A stretch of DNA of 57,803 nucleotides from Sphingomonas sp. CFBP 8760 (GTDB taxonomy: Bacteria; Pseudomonadota; Alphaproteobacteria; Sphingomonadales; Sphingomonadaceae): contig NZ_JACYUG010000020.1 in assembly GCF_014841615.1 (NCBI RefSeq), positions 1 through 57,803 on the forward strand, read 5' to 3'. The notes beneath the pieces were generated by a model, which searched no databases, was not told where the DNA came from, and saw only the letters and a program-made list of their open reading frames with translations. The position numbers were made by a program, and so were the translations under genes. Shown here one piece after another: positions 42,979 through 50,811 of the stretch (position 1 is its first letter; each line of letters begins with the position of its first letter).

Positions 42979-43940
42979 GCCGCCCGCCCCCGCCAGAACC
43001 GGACGACATCGTACAGGGGATCGGCGGGCGGCAGGGCGGCCGCATCGTCCATCGCGCACCGGCGTGCCAGTCCTGCGACATCGCGGGACCGGATCAGGAG
43101 ATCGAGGGCGGTCGCCAATGGCAGCCTCGTCGGGTCCTTGCGGCGGGGACGCAGTCGATGGAGCAGCGCTTCGGCAGCGGGATATCGGGGATCGACCCGC
43201 GGCAACACCGCGATGGCCCCCTCCAGTTCCTCCACCGCGTCGGCGCGCAGACGCCCCCGCGCAGTGTCGGAGATCAGCACGTCATGCTCGCCATGATCCG
43301 CCAGCAGCCGGGCGAGGGCGAGCCGTTCATCGGCGCGTCCCGCCCGCTCCACCGCGCGTTCCAGCCGCCGTCGCCGCTGCAGGAGCAGCTGGCCGGCCCG
43401 CGTCGAGGCGGACGCCGCCAGCGCCCGGATCGTCTGGTCGTCGTCGATCAGCCCGCGTGCGACGATGCCTGACAGCCGCGGTTCGTAGGAGGCGACCACG
43501 GTTTCGATCGCCGCCTGCCGGTCGGCGACCGTACCGTGGCGGAATACCGAGACCAATGACCCGATCAGCGCGGGATCGGGCAGGTTGACCGGTTCCCCGC
43601 TCAACGGCGCGACATGGATCGACCGGTCTTCCTGGTCATGATGGTCGTCGTCCGGCTCGGGCAGGGCCAGCCGGGGCGAATCGAACCGGAGGAGGCGCAG
43701 CGAGAGGACCGGCATGGCGAGACGCATGACCAGCATCCCCACCGGCCCGAACGCCGCACCCAGCCATATCGTCCAGCCCCCCGGCGCGCGCCAGTCCGCC
43801 GACCGGCGGGCGATCCTCACCGCCGCCAGCGTCACCGCCAGATGCGCGGGGCCGAACAGCGGCGACCATGCCGGGCGCTGCGTCAGCACCGCCACCACCC
43901 CCGCCTCCACCAGCGAGCACAGGACGAGCTGCCGGATCAC
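42975..43940 (-). CDS. pelE: PelE-like inner-membrane protein
   Basis: 321 residues: hydrophobic segments near the N-terminus (VLCSLVEAGVVAVL, FGPAHLAVTLAAVRIA, TIWLGAAFGPVGMLVMRLAM), a charged linker, then a cytoplasmic helical repeat region of HEAT/TPR character. In P. aeruginosa PelE carries membrane helices plus TPRs and joins PelD, PelF and PelG. The order between pelD and pelF supports the name; the sequence itself is divergent. GTG at 43940 overlaps the pelD stop (GTGA), and the end overlaps pelF. Confidence 0.78.
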   Translation of the reverse strand: MIRQLVLCSLVEAGVVAVLTQRPAWSPLFGPAHLAVTLAAVRIARRSADWRAPGGWTIWLGAAFGPVGMLVMRLAMPVLSLRLLRFDSPRLALPEPDDDHHDQEDRSIHVAPLSGEPVNLPDPALIGSLVSVFRHGTVADRQAAIETVVASYEPRLSGIVARGLIDDDQTIRALAASASTRAGQLLLQRRRRLERAVERAGRADERLALARLLADHGEHDVLISDTARGRLRADAVEELEGAIAVLPRVDPRYPAAEALLHRLRPRRKDPTRLPLATALDLLIRSRDVAGLARRCAMDDAAALPPADPLYDVVRFWRGRAA

Positions 43941-44881
43941 GCCGCGTTGCTGGTGGTGGCGATCCGCAACCGGGGGTGGTGATCCGCCGCACCGATGGCG
44001 GTCATCAACATCCCCAGCCGGCCGGCCACCGCATCGAGATCGATGATGCCACGGCGCGAGAACCGTTCCGGCGGAAGGTGATGGAACATCAGGATACCGC
44101 AGGCCCCTCCCCGTGCATCCCGCACCGGCAGCGCGAACACCCCGGTTTCGGCAAGCAATGCCCCGTGCGCGGGATCGTTGACGATCAGCGCCTGCGCCAC
44201 GGCCAGGACGGCGTCGACCAGCGGCTGGGGCAGATGATCGGGCCGGTCCGCCGCGGCCGGCCCCTGCGCGAATGCGCGCCACCGGCCGCCGACGGGCGTG
44301 TAGACGGTGAAATCCTCGGCCTGCGCATCCATGGCGATCAGCCGTGCCAGCACGGCGGGTACCCGTGTCCGGTCGTCATCGAACAGGCCCGCCGCCGCCT
44401 CTATCGCCCGGCCGACCCCCACCTCGTCCATGGCGATGCGGATGTTGAGCGCGTGGGCGTTCTCGCTCGCCAGGCGGAAGGCGCTGGTGGCCGCCGTCAG
44501 ATCGTCCATCGCGCGGGCATGAAGGCGCTCCAGCGACGCGATGCGGCGCAGGCGTACATAGGTCAATTCCCCGATCGCGACGCTGGCGGCCACCCACATC
44601 AACGGCGGCAGCGATCGTGACAGCAGATAATGAAACGGACTGTCGTCGAGTGCCATCGCCGCATGGGGCACGGCGATCCAGTAGCAGGTCGCAACCCCCG
44701 CCGCGATCAGGCCGACACCGCTGCCATAGGCAAGCGCCATCACCAGCACCGGCAACCAGAGCGGGTTCGGATTGACCGCCGCGAAAGCGGTACCGCCGGC
44801 CCATTTCACGTCGATCGCCACGATCATGCCGATCATGATCGCCAGTTCGATGCTGATCCGCAGCCATTTCCGCACGTTCAT
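43937..44881 (-). CDS. pelD: PelD-like protein ending after the GAF domain
   Basis: 314 residues. Membrane helices occupy about 8-105 (ISIELAIMIGMIVAIDVKWA, WLPVLVMALAYGSGVGLIAA), then a helical stalk (SLERLHARAMDDLTAATSAF) and a GAF domain to about 300 (GVFALPVRDARGGACGILMF). P. aeruginosa PelD is about 455 residues because a degenerate GGDEF domain with a c-di-GMP binding RxxD follows GAF; here the protein stops, and no GGDEF-like sequence or RxxD site is seen. The stop and start overlap neighbours by ATGA/GTGA, so truncation by frameshift is unlikely. Confidence 0.82.
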   Translation of the reverse strand: MNVRKWLRISIELAIMIGMIVAIDVKWAGGTAFAAVNPNPLWLPVLVMALAYGSGVGLIAAGVATCYWIAVPHAAMALDDSPFHYLLSRSLPPLMWVAASVAIGELTYVRLRRIASLERLHARAMDDLTAATSAFRLASENAHALNIRIAMDEVGVGRAIEAAAGLFDDDRTRVPAVLARLIAMDAQAEDFTVYTPVGGRWRAFAQGPAAADRPDHLPQPLVDAVLAVAQALIVNDPAHGALLAETGVFALPVRDARGGACGILMFHHLPPERFSRRGIIDLDAVAGRLGMLMTAIGAADHHPRLRIATTSNAA

Positions 44882-46380
44882 CACAGCCGCCCCATGCTTC
44901 GGCGCAGCGCCACCCGTGCGAACAACTGGGTGCCGACAAGATTGGGGCGACGGATCGAACTGACCCCGCCCGTCGCCTCCGCCTGCCATGCATCGCCGAT
45001 GAAGCCAGCCACGGTCAGGGCGCCGGTAGGACCGTTGCCGCCGAAGCGGTCGAACGTCCAGCCCGCTGCCGCCACGAGCCGCCAGGGGCCCCGCTGTTCC
45101 GCCACCAACGCCTGCACCGTATGATTCTCCCGATCGGCCAGCGACAACGCTGCCGGGCCGTTCACTCGCCGATCCAGCCGGTCGACATATTCCGCCTCCA
45201 GCCGATACGACAGGGTCAGGGCCGGGTTCAGGCGACGCACGGTCGCATCCACCCCGCCCGTCACGACCGTGCTGGTGGCCAAGATGCCTTCGCGCGCCAG
45301 CCCATAGGACGTGCGGACGATATCGCCCTGTACCTGCATCGCCGGCGACGACCGCCACGTCACACCCCCGCCCCAGCGATCGACATAGCCCCCGAGCAAC
45401 ACCTGCTCGGCCGTCAGCACGTCGGGTAGATGGTACGCCGCGGCCAGCCGCCATTCGCGTTCCGCCGGCCCCCGGAGCAGCCGCGCCGCCAATCCGATCC
45501 GGGTCCGCGACAGGTTCCCCGCGCCCAGCAGTTCCAGCCGGGTGGTCGCATCGCCGATGCTGCCCATCACCTCCGCCAGCGTGACAGGTCGCCGCAACGT
45601 CCGGATACCGCCGTCACGCGCGACGACGGCATCGGCGCGGGTCCGGACCTGGCGGATCGCACCGCCGATGACCGTGTCCAGACCGTTGCGTGCGGCAGCG
45701 ACCGGGACGGTGGCACGCACGCTTGCCTCGATCTGGGCGAACCCGCCGCCATCACGCGCCGCCACGATCGCGGCGACTTCGCCGCCTGCCGCACGGATGG
45801 TTCGACGCGCATAGGCATCGGCCGCATCCAGCGCGCGATAATGCCGCGCGGCGCGCAACGTGGCGCCGCGGGAAGCGTCCATATCCGCCATCGTCCGGAT
45901 CAGCTGCGGGTCGTCCGGCAGCGACCGCGCGAGCGTCAGCAGCATTTTCCTCGCCCGGCCGGGATAGCCCGATGCGGATTCCGCCGCCGCCCTGGCCAGT
46001 GAATAGTCCACCGGCTCCGTCGCCATATCAGCGCCGGGCGGTGCATCACGCACGATCCGGATCGACAGCCGGGTTCCCTTCAGGTTCGGCACGAAGGTCC
46101 GTCCGGGGGCGGGCCGGATGACCATGCTGGTATCGTTCCAGTCCATCCGGATCAGATCGGTGCCGGCGTCGCGCCGGAACGCCTCCAGCGACACGGCATC
46201 CGGCGCACGGTCGAACCGCATGACGGTTTCGACGCCATCGGTTTCCATCGACAGGATCGTCCGGGCCGGCCAGTCCAGCGTCAGTTCGTCGGCGGTCGCA
46301 GCCACCGGGGTGACCGGCGACACCTGCCCGGCGAACAGCGCAACCGAGGCGAACGACAAGGTGATCGACGCCGCCGTCAT
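44881..46380 (-). CDS. pelB: PelB beta-barrel half (outer-membrane exporter)
   Basis: 499 residues: a signal-peptide-like start (ITLSFASVALFAGQVSPVTP), a beta-rich region, a short helical repeat part (LTLARSLPDDPQLIRTMADM), then an outer-membrane barrel up to a strand-rich C-terminus (TQLFARVALRRSMGRL). I read it as the C-terminal half of PelB, the pore for Pel export, encoded separately; the TPR half is the preceding gene. 499 plus 706 residues is close to the 1193 of undivided P. aeruginosa PelB. ATG at 46380 overlaps the upstream stop (ATGA). Confidence 0.72.
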   Translation of the reverse strand: MTAASITLSFASVALFAGQVSPVTPVAATADELTLDWPARTILSMETDGVETVMRFDRAPDAVSLEAFRRDAGTDLIRMDWNDTSMVIRPAPGRTFVPNLKGTRLSIRIVRDAPPGADMATEPVDYSLARAAAESASGYPGRARKMLLTLARSLPDDPQLIRTMADMDASRGATLRAARHYRALDAADAYARRTIRAAGGEVAAIVAARDGGGFAQIEASVRATVPVAAARNGLDTVIGGAIRQVRTRADAVVARDGGIRTLRRPVTLAEVMGSIGDATTRLELLGAGNLSRTRIGLAARLLRGPAEREWRLAAAYHLPDVLTAEQVLLGGYVDRWGGGVTWRSSPAMQVQGDIVRTSYGLAREGILATSTVVTGGVDATVRRLNPALTLSYRLEAEYVDRLDRRVNGPAALSLADRENHTVQALVAEQRGPWRLVAAAGWTFDRFGGNGPTGALTVAGFIGDAWQAEATGGVSSIRRPNLVGTQLFARVALRRSMGRL

Positions 46381-48497
46381 GGCAGGAACAGCGCCCGCGC
46401 TGCCGCCGGACGGCCGGCGGCGATCAGCAGCCGCGCCTCGTCCGCGATCAGCGACCGATCGGAGGTCGCCACGGCGCGCAACCGGCGTGTCATCGCCAGC
46501 GCATCGTCGGTGCGGCCGAGGCGCGCCAGCAAGGTTGATCGGATGCGGCTGTCGCCATCGCCGGCTGCGAGCGCGCGTTCCAGCCAAGGTCTGGCGCCGC
46601 GATCACGCCGCTGGCGTACCTCTATATCGGCCATCAGCATCAGCGCGGTGGCATCGTCGGGCCGGACGGCCAGTTGATCGCCGACGGCGCGCCGTGCACC
46701 AGGCAGGTCACCCGCGTTCCATGCCGCCCAGGCGATATCCATCCGATCCGAGGGCAGTGCCGCGCCACCCGCTATCCGCCGTCGGACGAGCGTCAGGCGG
46801 AGCGCCTGATCGATGGCAGGAAGAACGGATGCCGTCACTTGTTGCAGTTGCATGGCCGAAAGCGCACGACCATCCAGCAGGCGTCGTACCGCGCGCTGGT
46901 TGGCACCGGGGTCACCCACCTCCGCCGACAGGTCCAGCCATGCGATCAGCGCGGCCGTCTCGCCGCCGCGTGCGTTGGTCTCCAGAACGCGAAGCGCCCG
47001 CGATGGGGTGTCCCGCATCGCATAGAGCGTCAGCCAGCGCAGCTTGTCACCAGCGGTATCGGCTTGATCCGCCCGCCGGCGAAGCCAGGTCAGCGCAGCG
47101 GGGCCTGGGCGAGGTCCCCACAGGTAGAGCAGGCGGCGGGTCGCCATGTCGTCCGGATGCACCGCCAGTGTCTGCAGCAATTCGGTCGCGTCACTGCGGG
47201 CGCCCATGGCCAGCAGTCGTTCCACCAGAACGGGACGTGCGACCGGATCGCGATGCGCCCGCTCGACCAGATACGCCCGCAGACCCGCCATGTCCCCGAA
47301 CCGGGTCAACAGGTTCTCGCGCGCCGCATCGCGCTGATCGGGCGCGACCATGTTCGCATAGCGGAGCGCGGTGGCACGATCGTCCGTCGCCACCGCCAGC
47401 CGCATCGCCAGCCACGGGTCCCGTTGTCGCCAGTCGCCCCCGGCGACGCGGTCCAGCCGGGCGATCATCGCGGGCCGGTCGGCCAGCCGCCGCGCCAGAT
47501 CGAGCGCGAGGGTGGTATCCGGGCGGGGGATCGCACCATGCTCCGCCGCCAGCAGGATCATGTCCGGCGCGCCCAGCCGGTAGGCGACGGCGACGATGTC
47601 GACCGGCGGCGCGAACCCGGGGCGTGAGGCGGCAGCGGCCAGCAGCCGGCGCGCACCGACCTCGTCGCCAAGCGCCGTCAGCAGTTCGGCACGTCTGCGC
47701 CACAGCGCCGGCGTCGTTGCCGCAGGGTCGCCGGCCAGCGCCAGTGCGACCCGCGGACGGCCCCGCGCGATCAGTTCGTCGATGATGCCCGTCCGGTTCG
47801 GCGAGGCACCGCGGGCGGCCAACGCCTCCAGCATCCCCCCCAGTGTCCTGGCATCGGCACTGTCCAGTGACAGCCGCAACAGCCGCTGCATCGCATCCGC
47901 CGACATCGCCCGACCGGCGGCGGCTTGATACGCCGCCAGCCGCGTCCGCGCGGCACCCCCGGCTCCCGCCAGCTCCTCCAGATAGGCCAGCCGTTCGATA
48001 CCGTCCCCTTCGAGGCGGGCCATCCGCGCCAGCCGGGTCAGTGCGAACCGTTCCTCGCGGGCGTCGTTCGCGGCAAGCGCGACCACCCGCAGGCGTCGCA
48101 GATCGGCCTCGCTATCGGTTCGGGCAGCCGCATCGTGCAACAAGGCAAGCCGCTCGTTCTGCCGTCCCGCCGCGGCGAGCGCCTGGCTCATCAACGCGAT
48201 CAGCACCGGATCGTCGGCATGTCCGGCCGCCACCGGCGCCAGTCGCGCCAGCGCCTGATCCGGCTTGCCGGCCGCCAGCAGGGAACGGGCGATCAGCGCC
48301 TGCGTGCCGGCATCGCCTTCCGCCTTTTCCTGCGCCAGTTGCGCCAGCGTGGATCGGTCCGCCGTGCCCATCGCCGCGCTCAGTTTCTCTCCTGTCGTGG
48401 GCGCCAGCAGCCAGCCCCCGGCGAACAGGATCAATCCCGTTCCCACCGCCGCCACCCCCAGCGCCGCGACGATGGGCGCCTGTCGGGCTGCGATCAC
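46377..48497 (-). CDS. pelB: PelB TPR half (periplasmic scaffold)
   Basis: 706 residues. An N-terminal anchor (IVAALGVAAVGTGLILFAGG) leads into a long array of Ala-rich helical repeats of TPR type (AQLAQEKAEGDAGTQALIAR, GKPDQALARLAPVAAGHADD, LERALAAGDGDSRIRSTLLA). In PelB such repeats bind PelA and guide the polymer. GTG at 48497 overlaps the hydrolase stop; the gene ends over the start of the barrel gene. The split from the barrel is by separate reading frames, each with its own N-terminal hydrophobic segment, so it is not a sequencing frameshift. Confidence 0.75.
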   Translation of the reverse strand: MIAARQAPIVAALGVAAVGTGLILFAGGWLLAPTTGEKLSAAMGTADRSTLAQLAQEKAEGDAGTQALIARSLLAAGKPDQALARLAPVAAGHADDPVLIALMSQALAAAGRQNERLALLHDAAARTDSEADLRRLRVVALAANDAREERFALTRLARMARLEGDGIERLAYLEELAGAGGAARTRLAAYQAAAGRAMSADAMQRLLRLSLDSADARTLGGMLEALAARGASPNRTGIIDELIARGRPRVALALAGDPAATTPALWRRRAELLTALGDEVGARRLLAAAASRPGFAPPVDIVAVAYRLGAPDMILLAAEHGAIPRPDTTLALDLARRLADRPAMIARLDRVAGGDWRQRDPWLAMRLAVATDDRATALRYANMVAPDQRDAARENLLTRFGDMAGLRAYLVERAHRDPVARPVLVERLLAMGARSDATELLQTLAVHPDDMATRRLLYLWGPRPGPAALTWLRRRADQADTAGDKLRWLTLYAMRDTPSRALRVLETNARGGETAALIAWLDLSAEVGDPGANQRAVRRLLDGRALSAMQLQQVTASVLPAIDQALRLTLVRRRIAGGAALPSDRMDIAWAAWNAGDLPGARRAVGDQLAVRPDDATALMLMADIEVRQRRDRGARPWLERALAAGDGDSRIRSTLLARLGRTDDALAMTRRLRAVATSDRSLIADEARLLIAAGRPAAARALFLP

Positions 48498-49399
48498 CGA
48501 GGCGGCTCCGGCAGGATGCGATCAAGCGCCAGTACCGAGACATAGGGCACGAAGCCGGCGGCCCGTTCGCGCGTGTACAGCGCACGGACGCCTGCCGCAT
48601 CGGCAGGATTCCAGTAATCCAGCGTCAGCAGGGCAAGCGCCGGGTTCTTCGCCTTGGCCGCGCGCAACCGCTCCGCCTGCCATTGCCAGTCGGTATCGCT
48701 CAATCGATCGTAGCCGCGCGTCGCGAAGTTCCACCGCGTCGCCATCGCTTCGCCCAGTACCCCGTCGATGGCATCGGCGACCTGGGGCAACAGGGCATAG
48801 CCGCGATTGATGACGATGATCGCCGCCGGGAAACGTTCACGAATCGCCCGCACCAGCGATGCCGCCGCATCGATCATGCCTGTCCGGCCTATCGGATCAG
48901 CTCGTTCCATCGCTTCCGCGTTATCGAGGGTATCGATGAAAATTCCGTTGTAGCCCCGCGCCATAATCGCTGGCACCAGACGGTCGAGTACTTCGGCGCG
49001 CCAGCGGGGATGACGCAGATCGGCATAACGGGCGTCGGGCCAGTGCGGATTGGCAGCCAGCAATGCCCCGGCGGTGGCCAGCGCCGCCGCGAAAGGCCGC
49101 CGCTTTTCGACTTCCCCCAGGCTGATATAGCCGATGGCCAGCGCACCCGGCCGTCGCAGCGGCGCCAGCGGCCGGGCGTGATCCGGCTCCAGTACCAGCA
49201 GATCGTATTGCCGGGCATGGGACGGATCGGTGCGCGCGCCATAATCGACCGCCCAGCGCCAGTCGTTGCCGGCCGGCAGCCGTAGCTCGCGCGGCGTTTT
49301 GGCGAAGGCGCCCGCCTGCCCGATCAGCAGCGCCAGACCGGCGCGGGTCACCAACCGCAGCAGACGACGATATAGTGGCATGTCGGCGTTCAGGCCCAT
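48494..49399 (-). CDS. pelA: PelA-type glycoside hydrolase, stand-alone (GH114/GH166-like)
   Basis: 301 residues. A signal-like helix (LVTRAGLALLIGQAGAFA) precedes a TIM-barrel hydrolase matching the N-terminal domain of PelA: WRWAVDYGARTDPSHARQYD, ALAIGYISLGEVEKRRPFAA, GYNGIFIDTLDNAEA, and GVLGEAMATRWNFATRGYD. Asp in IDTLDNA and Glu in GEAM are candidate acids. In P. aeruginosa this domain is fused to a deacetylase (about 948 residues total); here the gene ends with the hydrolase. I chose ATG at 49399 (GGGGGA upstream, overlapping pelG); ATG at 49381 is possible. Confidence 0.85.
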   Translation of the reverse strand: MGLNADMPLYRRLLRLVTRAGLALLIGQAGAFAKTPRELRLPAGNDWRWAVDYGARTDPSHARQYDLLVLEPDHARPLAPLRRPGALAIGYISLGEVEKRRPFAAALATAGALLAANPHWPDARYADLRHPRWRAEVLDRLVPAIMARGYNGIFIDTLDNAEAMERADPIGRTGMIDAAASLVRAIRERFPAAIIVINRGYALLPQVADAIDGVLGEAMATRWNFATRGYDRLSDTDWQWQAERLRAAKAKNPALALLTLDYWNPADAAGVRALYTRERAAGFVPYVSVLALDRILPEPPR

Positions 49400-50787
49400 C
49401 GCCGACGGTCCCCCATGATGGCAGGATTGTTGCCCACGAAGAGCAGGTAGATCAGGTTCCACAGCGCGTGCGCGACCAGCGCCGCCCCCGTCGTCGCCGC
49501 CATCACCGCACCCGCCAGATAACCCCATCCATACCAGGCAAACCCGGCATGGACCGTCATCAGCGTCGCCACCGTGCTGACGACGAAGAACATCGCCCAG
49601 ACGATCAACACCCGTCCCGCGAGGTCGAGATAGGACAGGATGATCGTGAAGAACAACGCCGCAAGATGGAACACCGCCCCCACCGCCGTGAAGCGAAAAG
49701 CGAAGATTCCGCGCGGATCGGCCCCGATCGCCTTGAACATTTCCGGTGCCAGCACCCACAGGGCAGCAGCGATGGTTGCCTGCACCACCACCAGCAGGCG
49801 CGCATCGTGCAATACGGTCCGGATCACGGAACGGCGCGCATCATGGATGCCGGCGATCGGCGCGGTGCCGGTGCAGGCGGCCATCAATACCGTAAAGCGC
49901 CGGTCGAACCGGGTTTCGGTTGCGATCAGCAACAACGTCAGCCCTGGCACCAGCGATAATAGGCCGAGGAAACTGGCGGGATCGTAGATCGGATTGAACC
50001 TCAGCATCGACAGCCCGGCCACGCTGTCACCGGCGGCGTACCAGGTGATCCATTTGTCCATCCAGAGCGCAAGGGTGGCAAAGGTGCCGCCGATGGCGAG
50101 CAGGGCGTGGCGACGATACGCCTTGCCCCAGTCCATCGGCCAGACCGGTGGGGCGACGAAGCTGTAGCGCACGGCGCGCACCAGCATGATCGCCGTCACC
50201 CCGACCCCGGCCAGCGTCAGCCACAACAGCCCCCGCAGCCCGACATCGGTCGCGAACGCACCCGCGAGCACAACCACGCCGATCCCGCCGGCATAGCCCG
50301 TCAGCACCGCCCGGTGCCGCCGCGTCGCCGTCAGGAACAGGTTCGCGACCCATATTTCGGCGAGCAGCGTCAGAATGGCGGTGGCCGCCAGTTGATCGAG
50401 CAGCGCCAGCCCCGACAGGCCATAGACCAGCGCCCCGGTCGGCACGGCGGTCATGGCGGCACCGACCAGTGCCGCGATCAGGATGCCGGGGACCTGTGAT
50501 GGTCGTCGCGCATACAGCATATCGGACATCACCCGCGTGGTGACCGCGATTGTCGGCGCCGCCGCCAGCGCCGACAGGCTGAACGCATAGACGAGGATCG
50601 TCTGCAACGCCCCCGTCACCGCCATGCCGGCATGGCGCTGTCCCCATGACTCCAGCGCCATCACCGCGCCCGCCGCCATCAGCCACGGGCCGGAACTGAT
50701 GACGGCACCGTGCGACGCCGCGGACACGACGCCACCGATGCCGCCGACCTGCGCGATACGGGCCAGCCTGAAGCCGATACCTGCCAT
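49390..50787 (-). CDS. pelG: PelG inner-membrane polysaccharide transporter
   Basis: 465 residues, Wzx/MATE-like, about 12 membrane helices. The start MAGIGFRLARIAQVGGIGGV, with SSGPWLMAAGAVMAL soon after, and KWITWYAAGDSVAGLSMLRF with NPIYDPASFLGLLSLVPGLT are PelG signatures. It moves the polymer across the inner membrane with PelD, PelE and PelF. It overlaps the start of the hydrolase gene and lies 24 bases after the RTX deacetylase stop. Unlike the canonical order, where pelG is last, it heads the overlapping gene chain here. Confidence 0.95.
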   Translation of the reverse strand: MAGIGFRLARIAQVGGIGGVVSAASHGAVISSGPWLMAAGAVMALESWGQRHAGMAVTGALQTILVYAFSLSALAAAPTIAVTTRVMSDMLYARRPSQVPGILIAALVGAAMTAVPTGALVYGLSGLALLDQLAATAILTLLAEIWVANLFLTATRRHRAVLTGYAGGIGVVVLAGAFATDVGLRGLLWLTLAGVGVTAIMLVRAVRYSFVAPPVWPMDWGKAYRRHALLAIGGTFATLALWMDKWITWYAAGDSVAGLSMLRFNPIYDPASFLGLLSLVPGLTLLLIATETRFDRRFTVLMAACTGTAPIAGIHDARRSVIRTVLHDARLLVVVQATIAAALWVLAPEMFKAIGADPRGIFAFRFTAVGAVFHLAALFFTIILSYLDLAGRVLIVWAMFFVVSTVATLMTVHAGFAWYGWGYLAGAVMAATTGAALVAHALWNLIYLLFVGNNPAIMGDRRRWA

Positions 50788-50811
50788 GATGTTAGGCCCC
50801 CCGCCCCGTCC

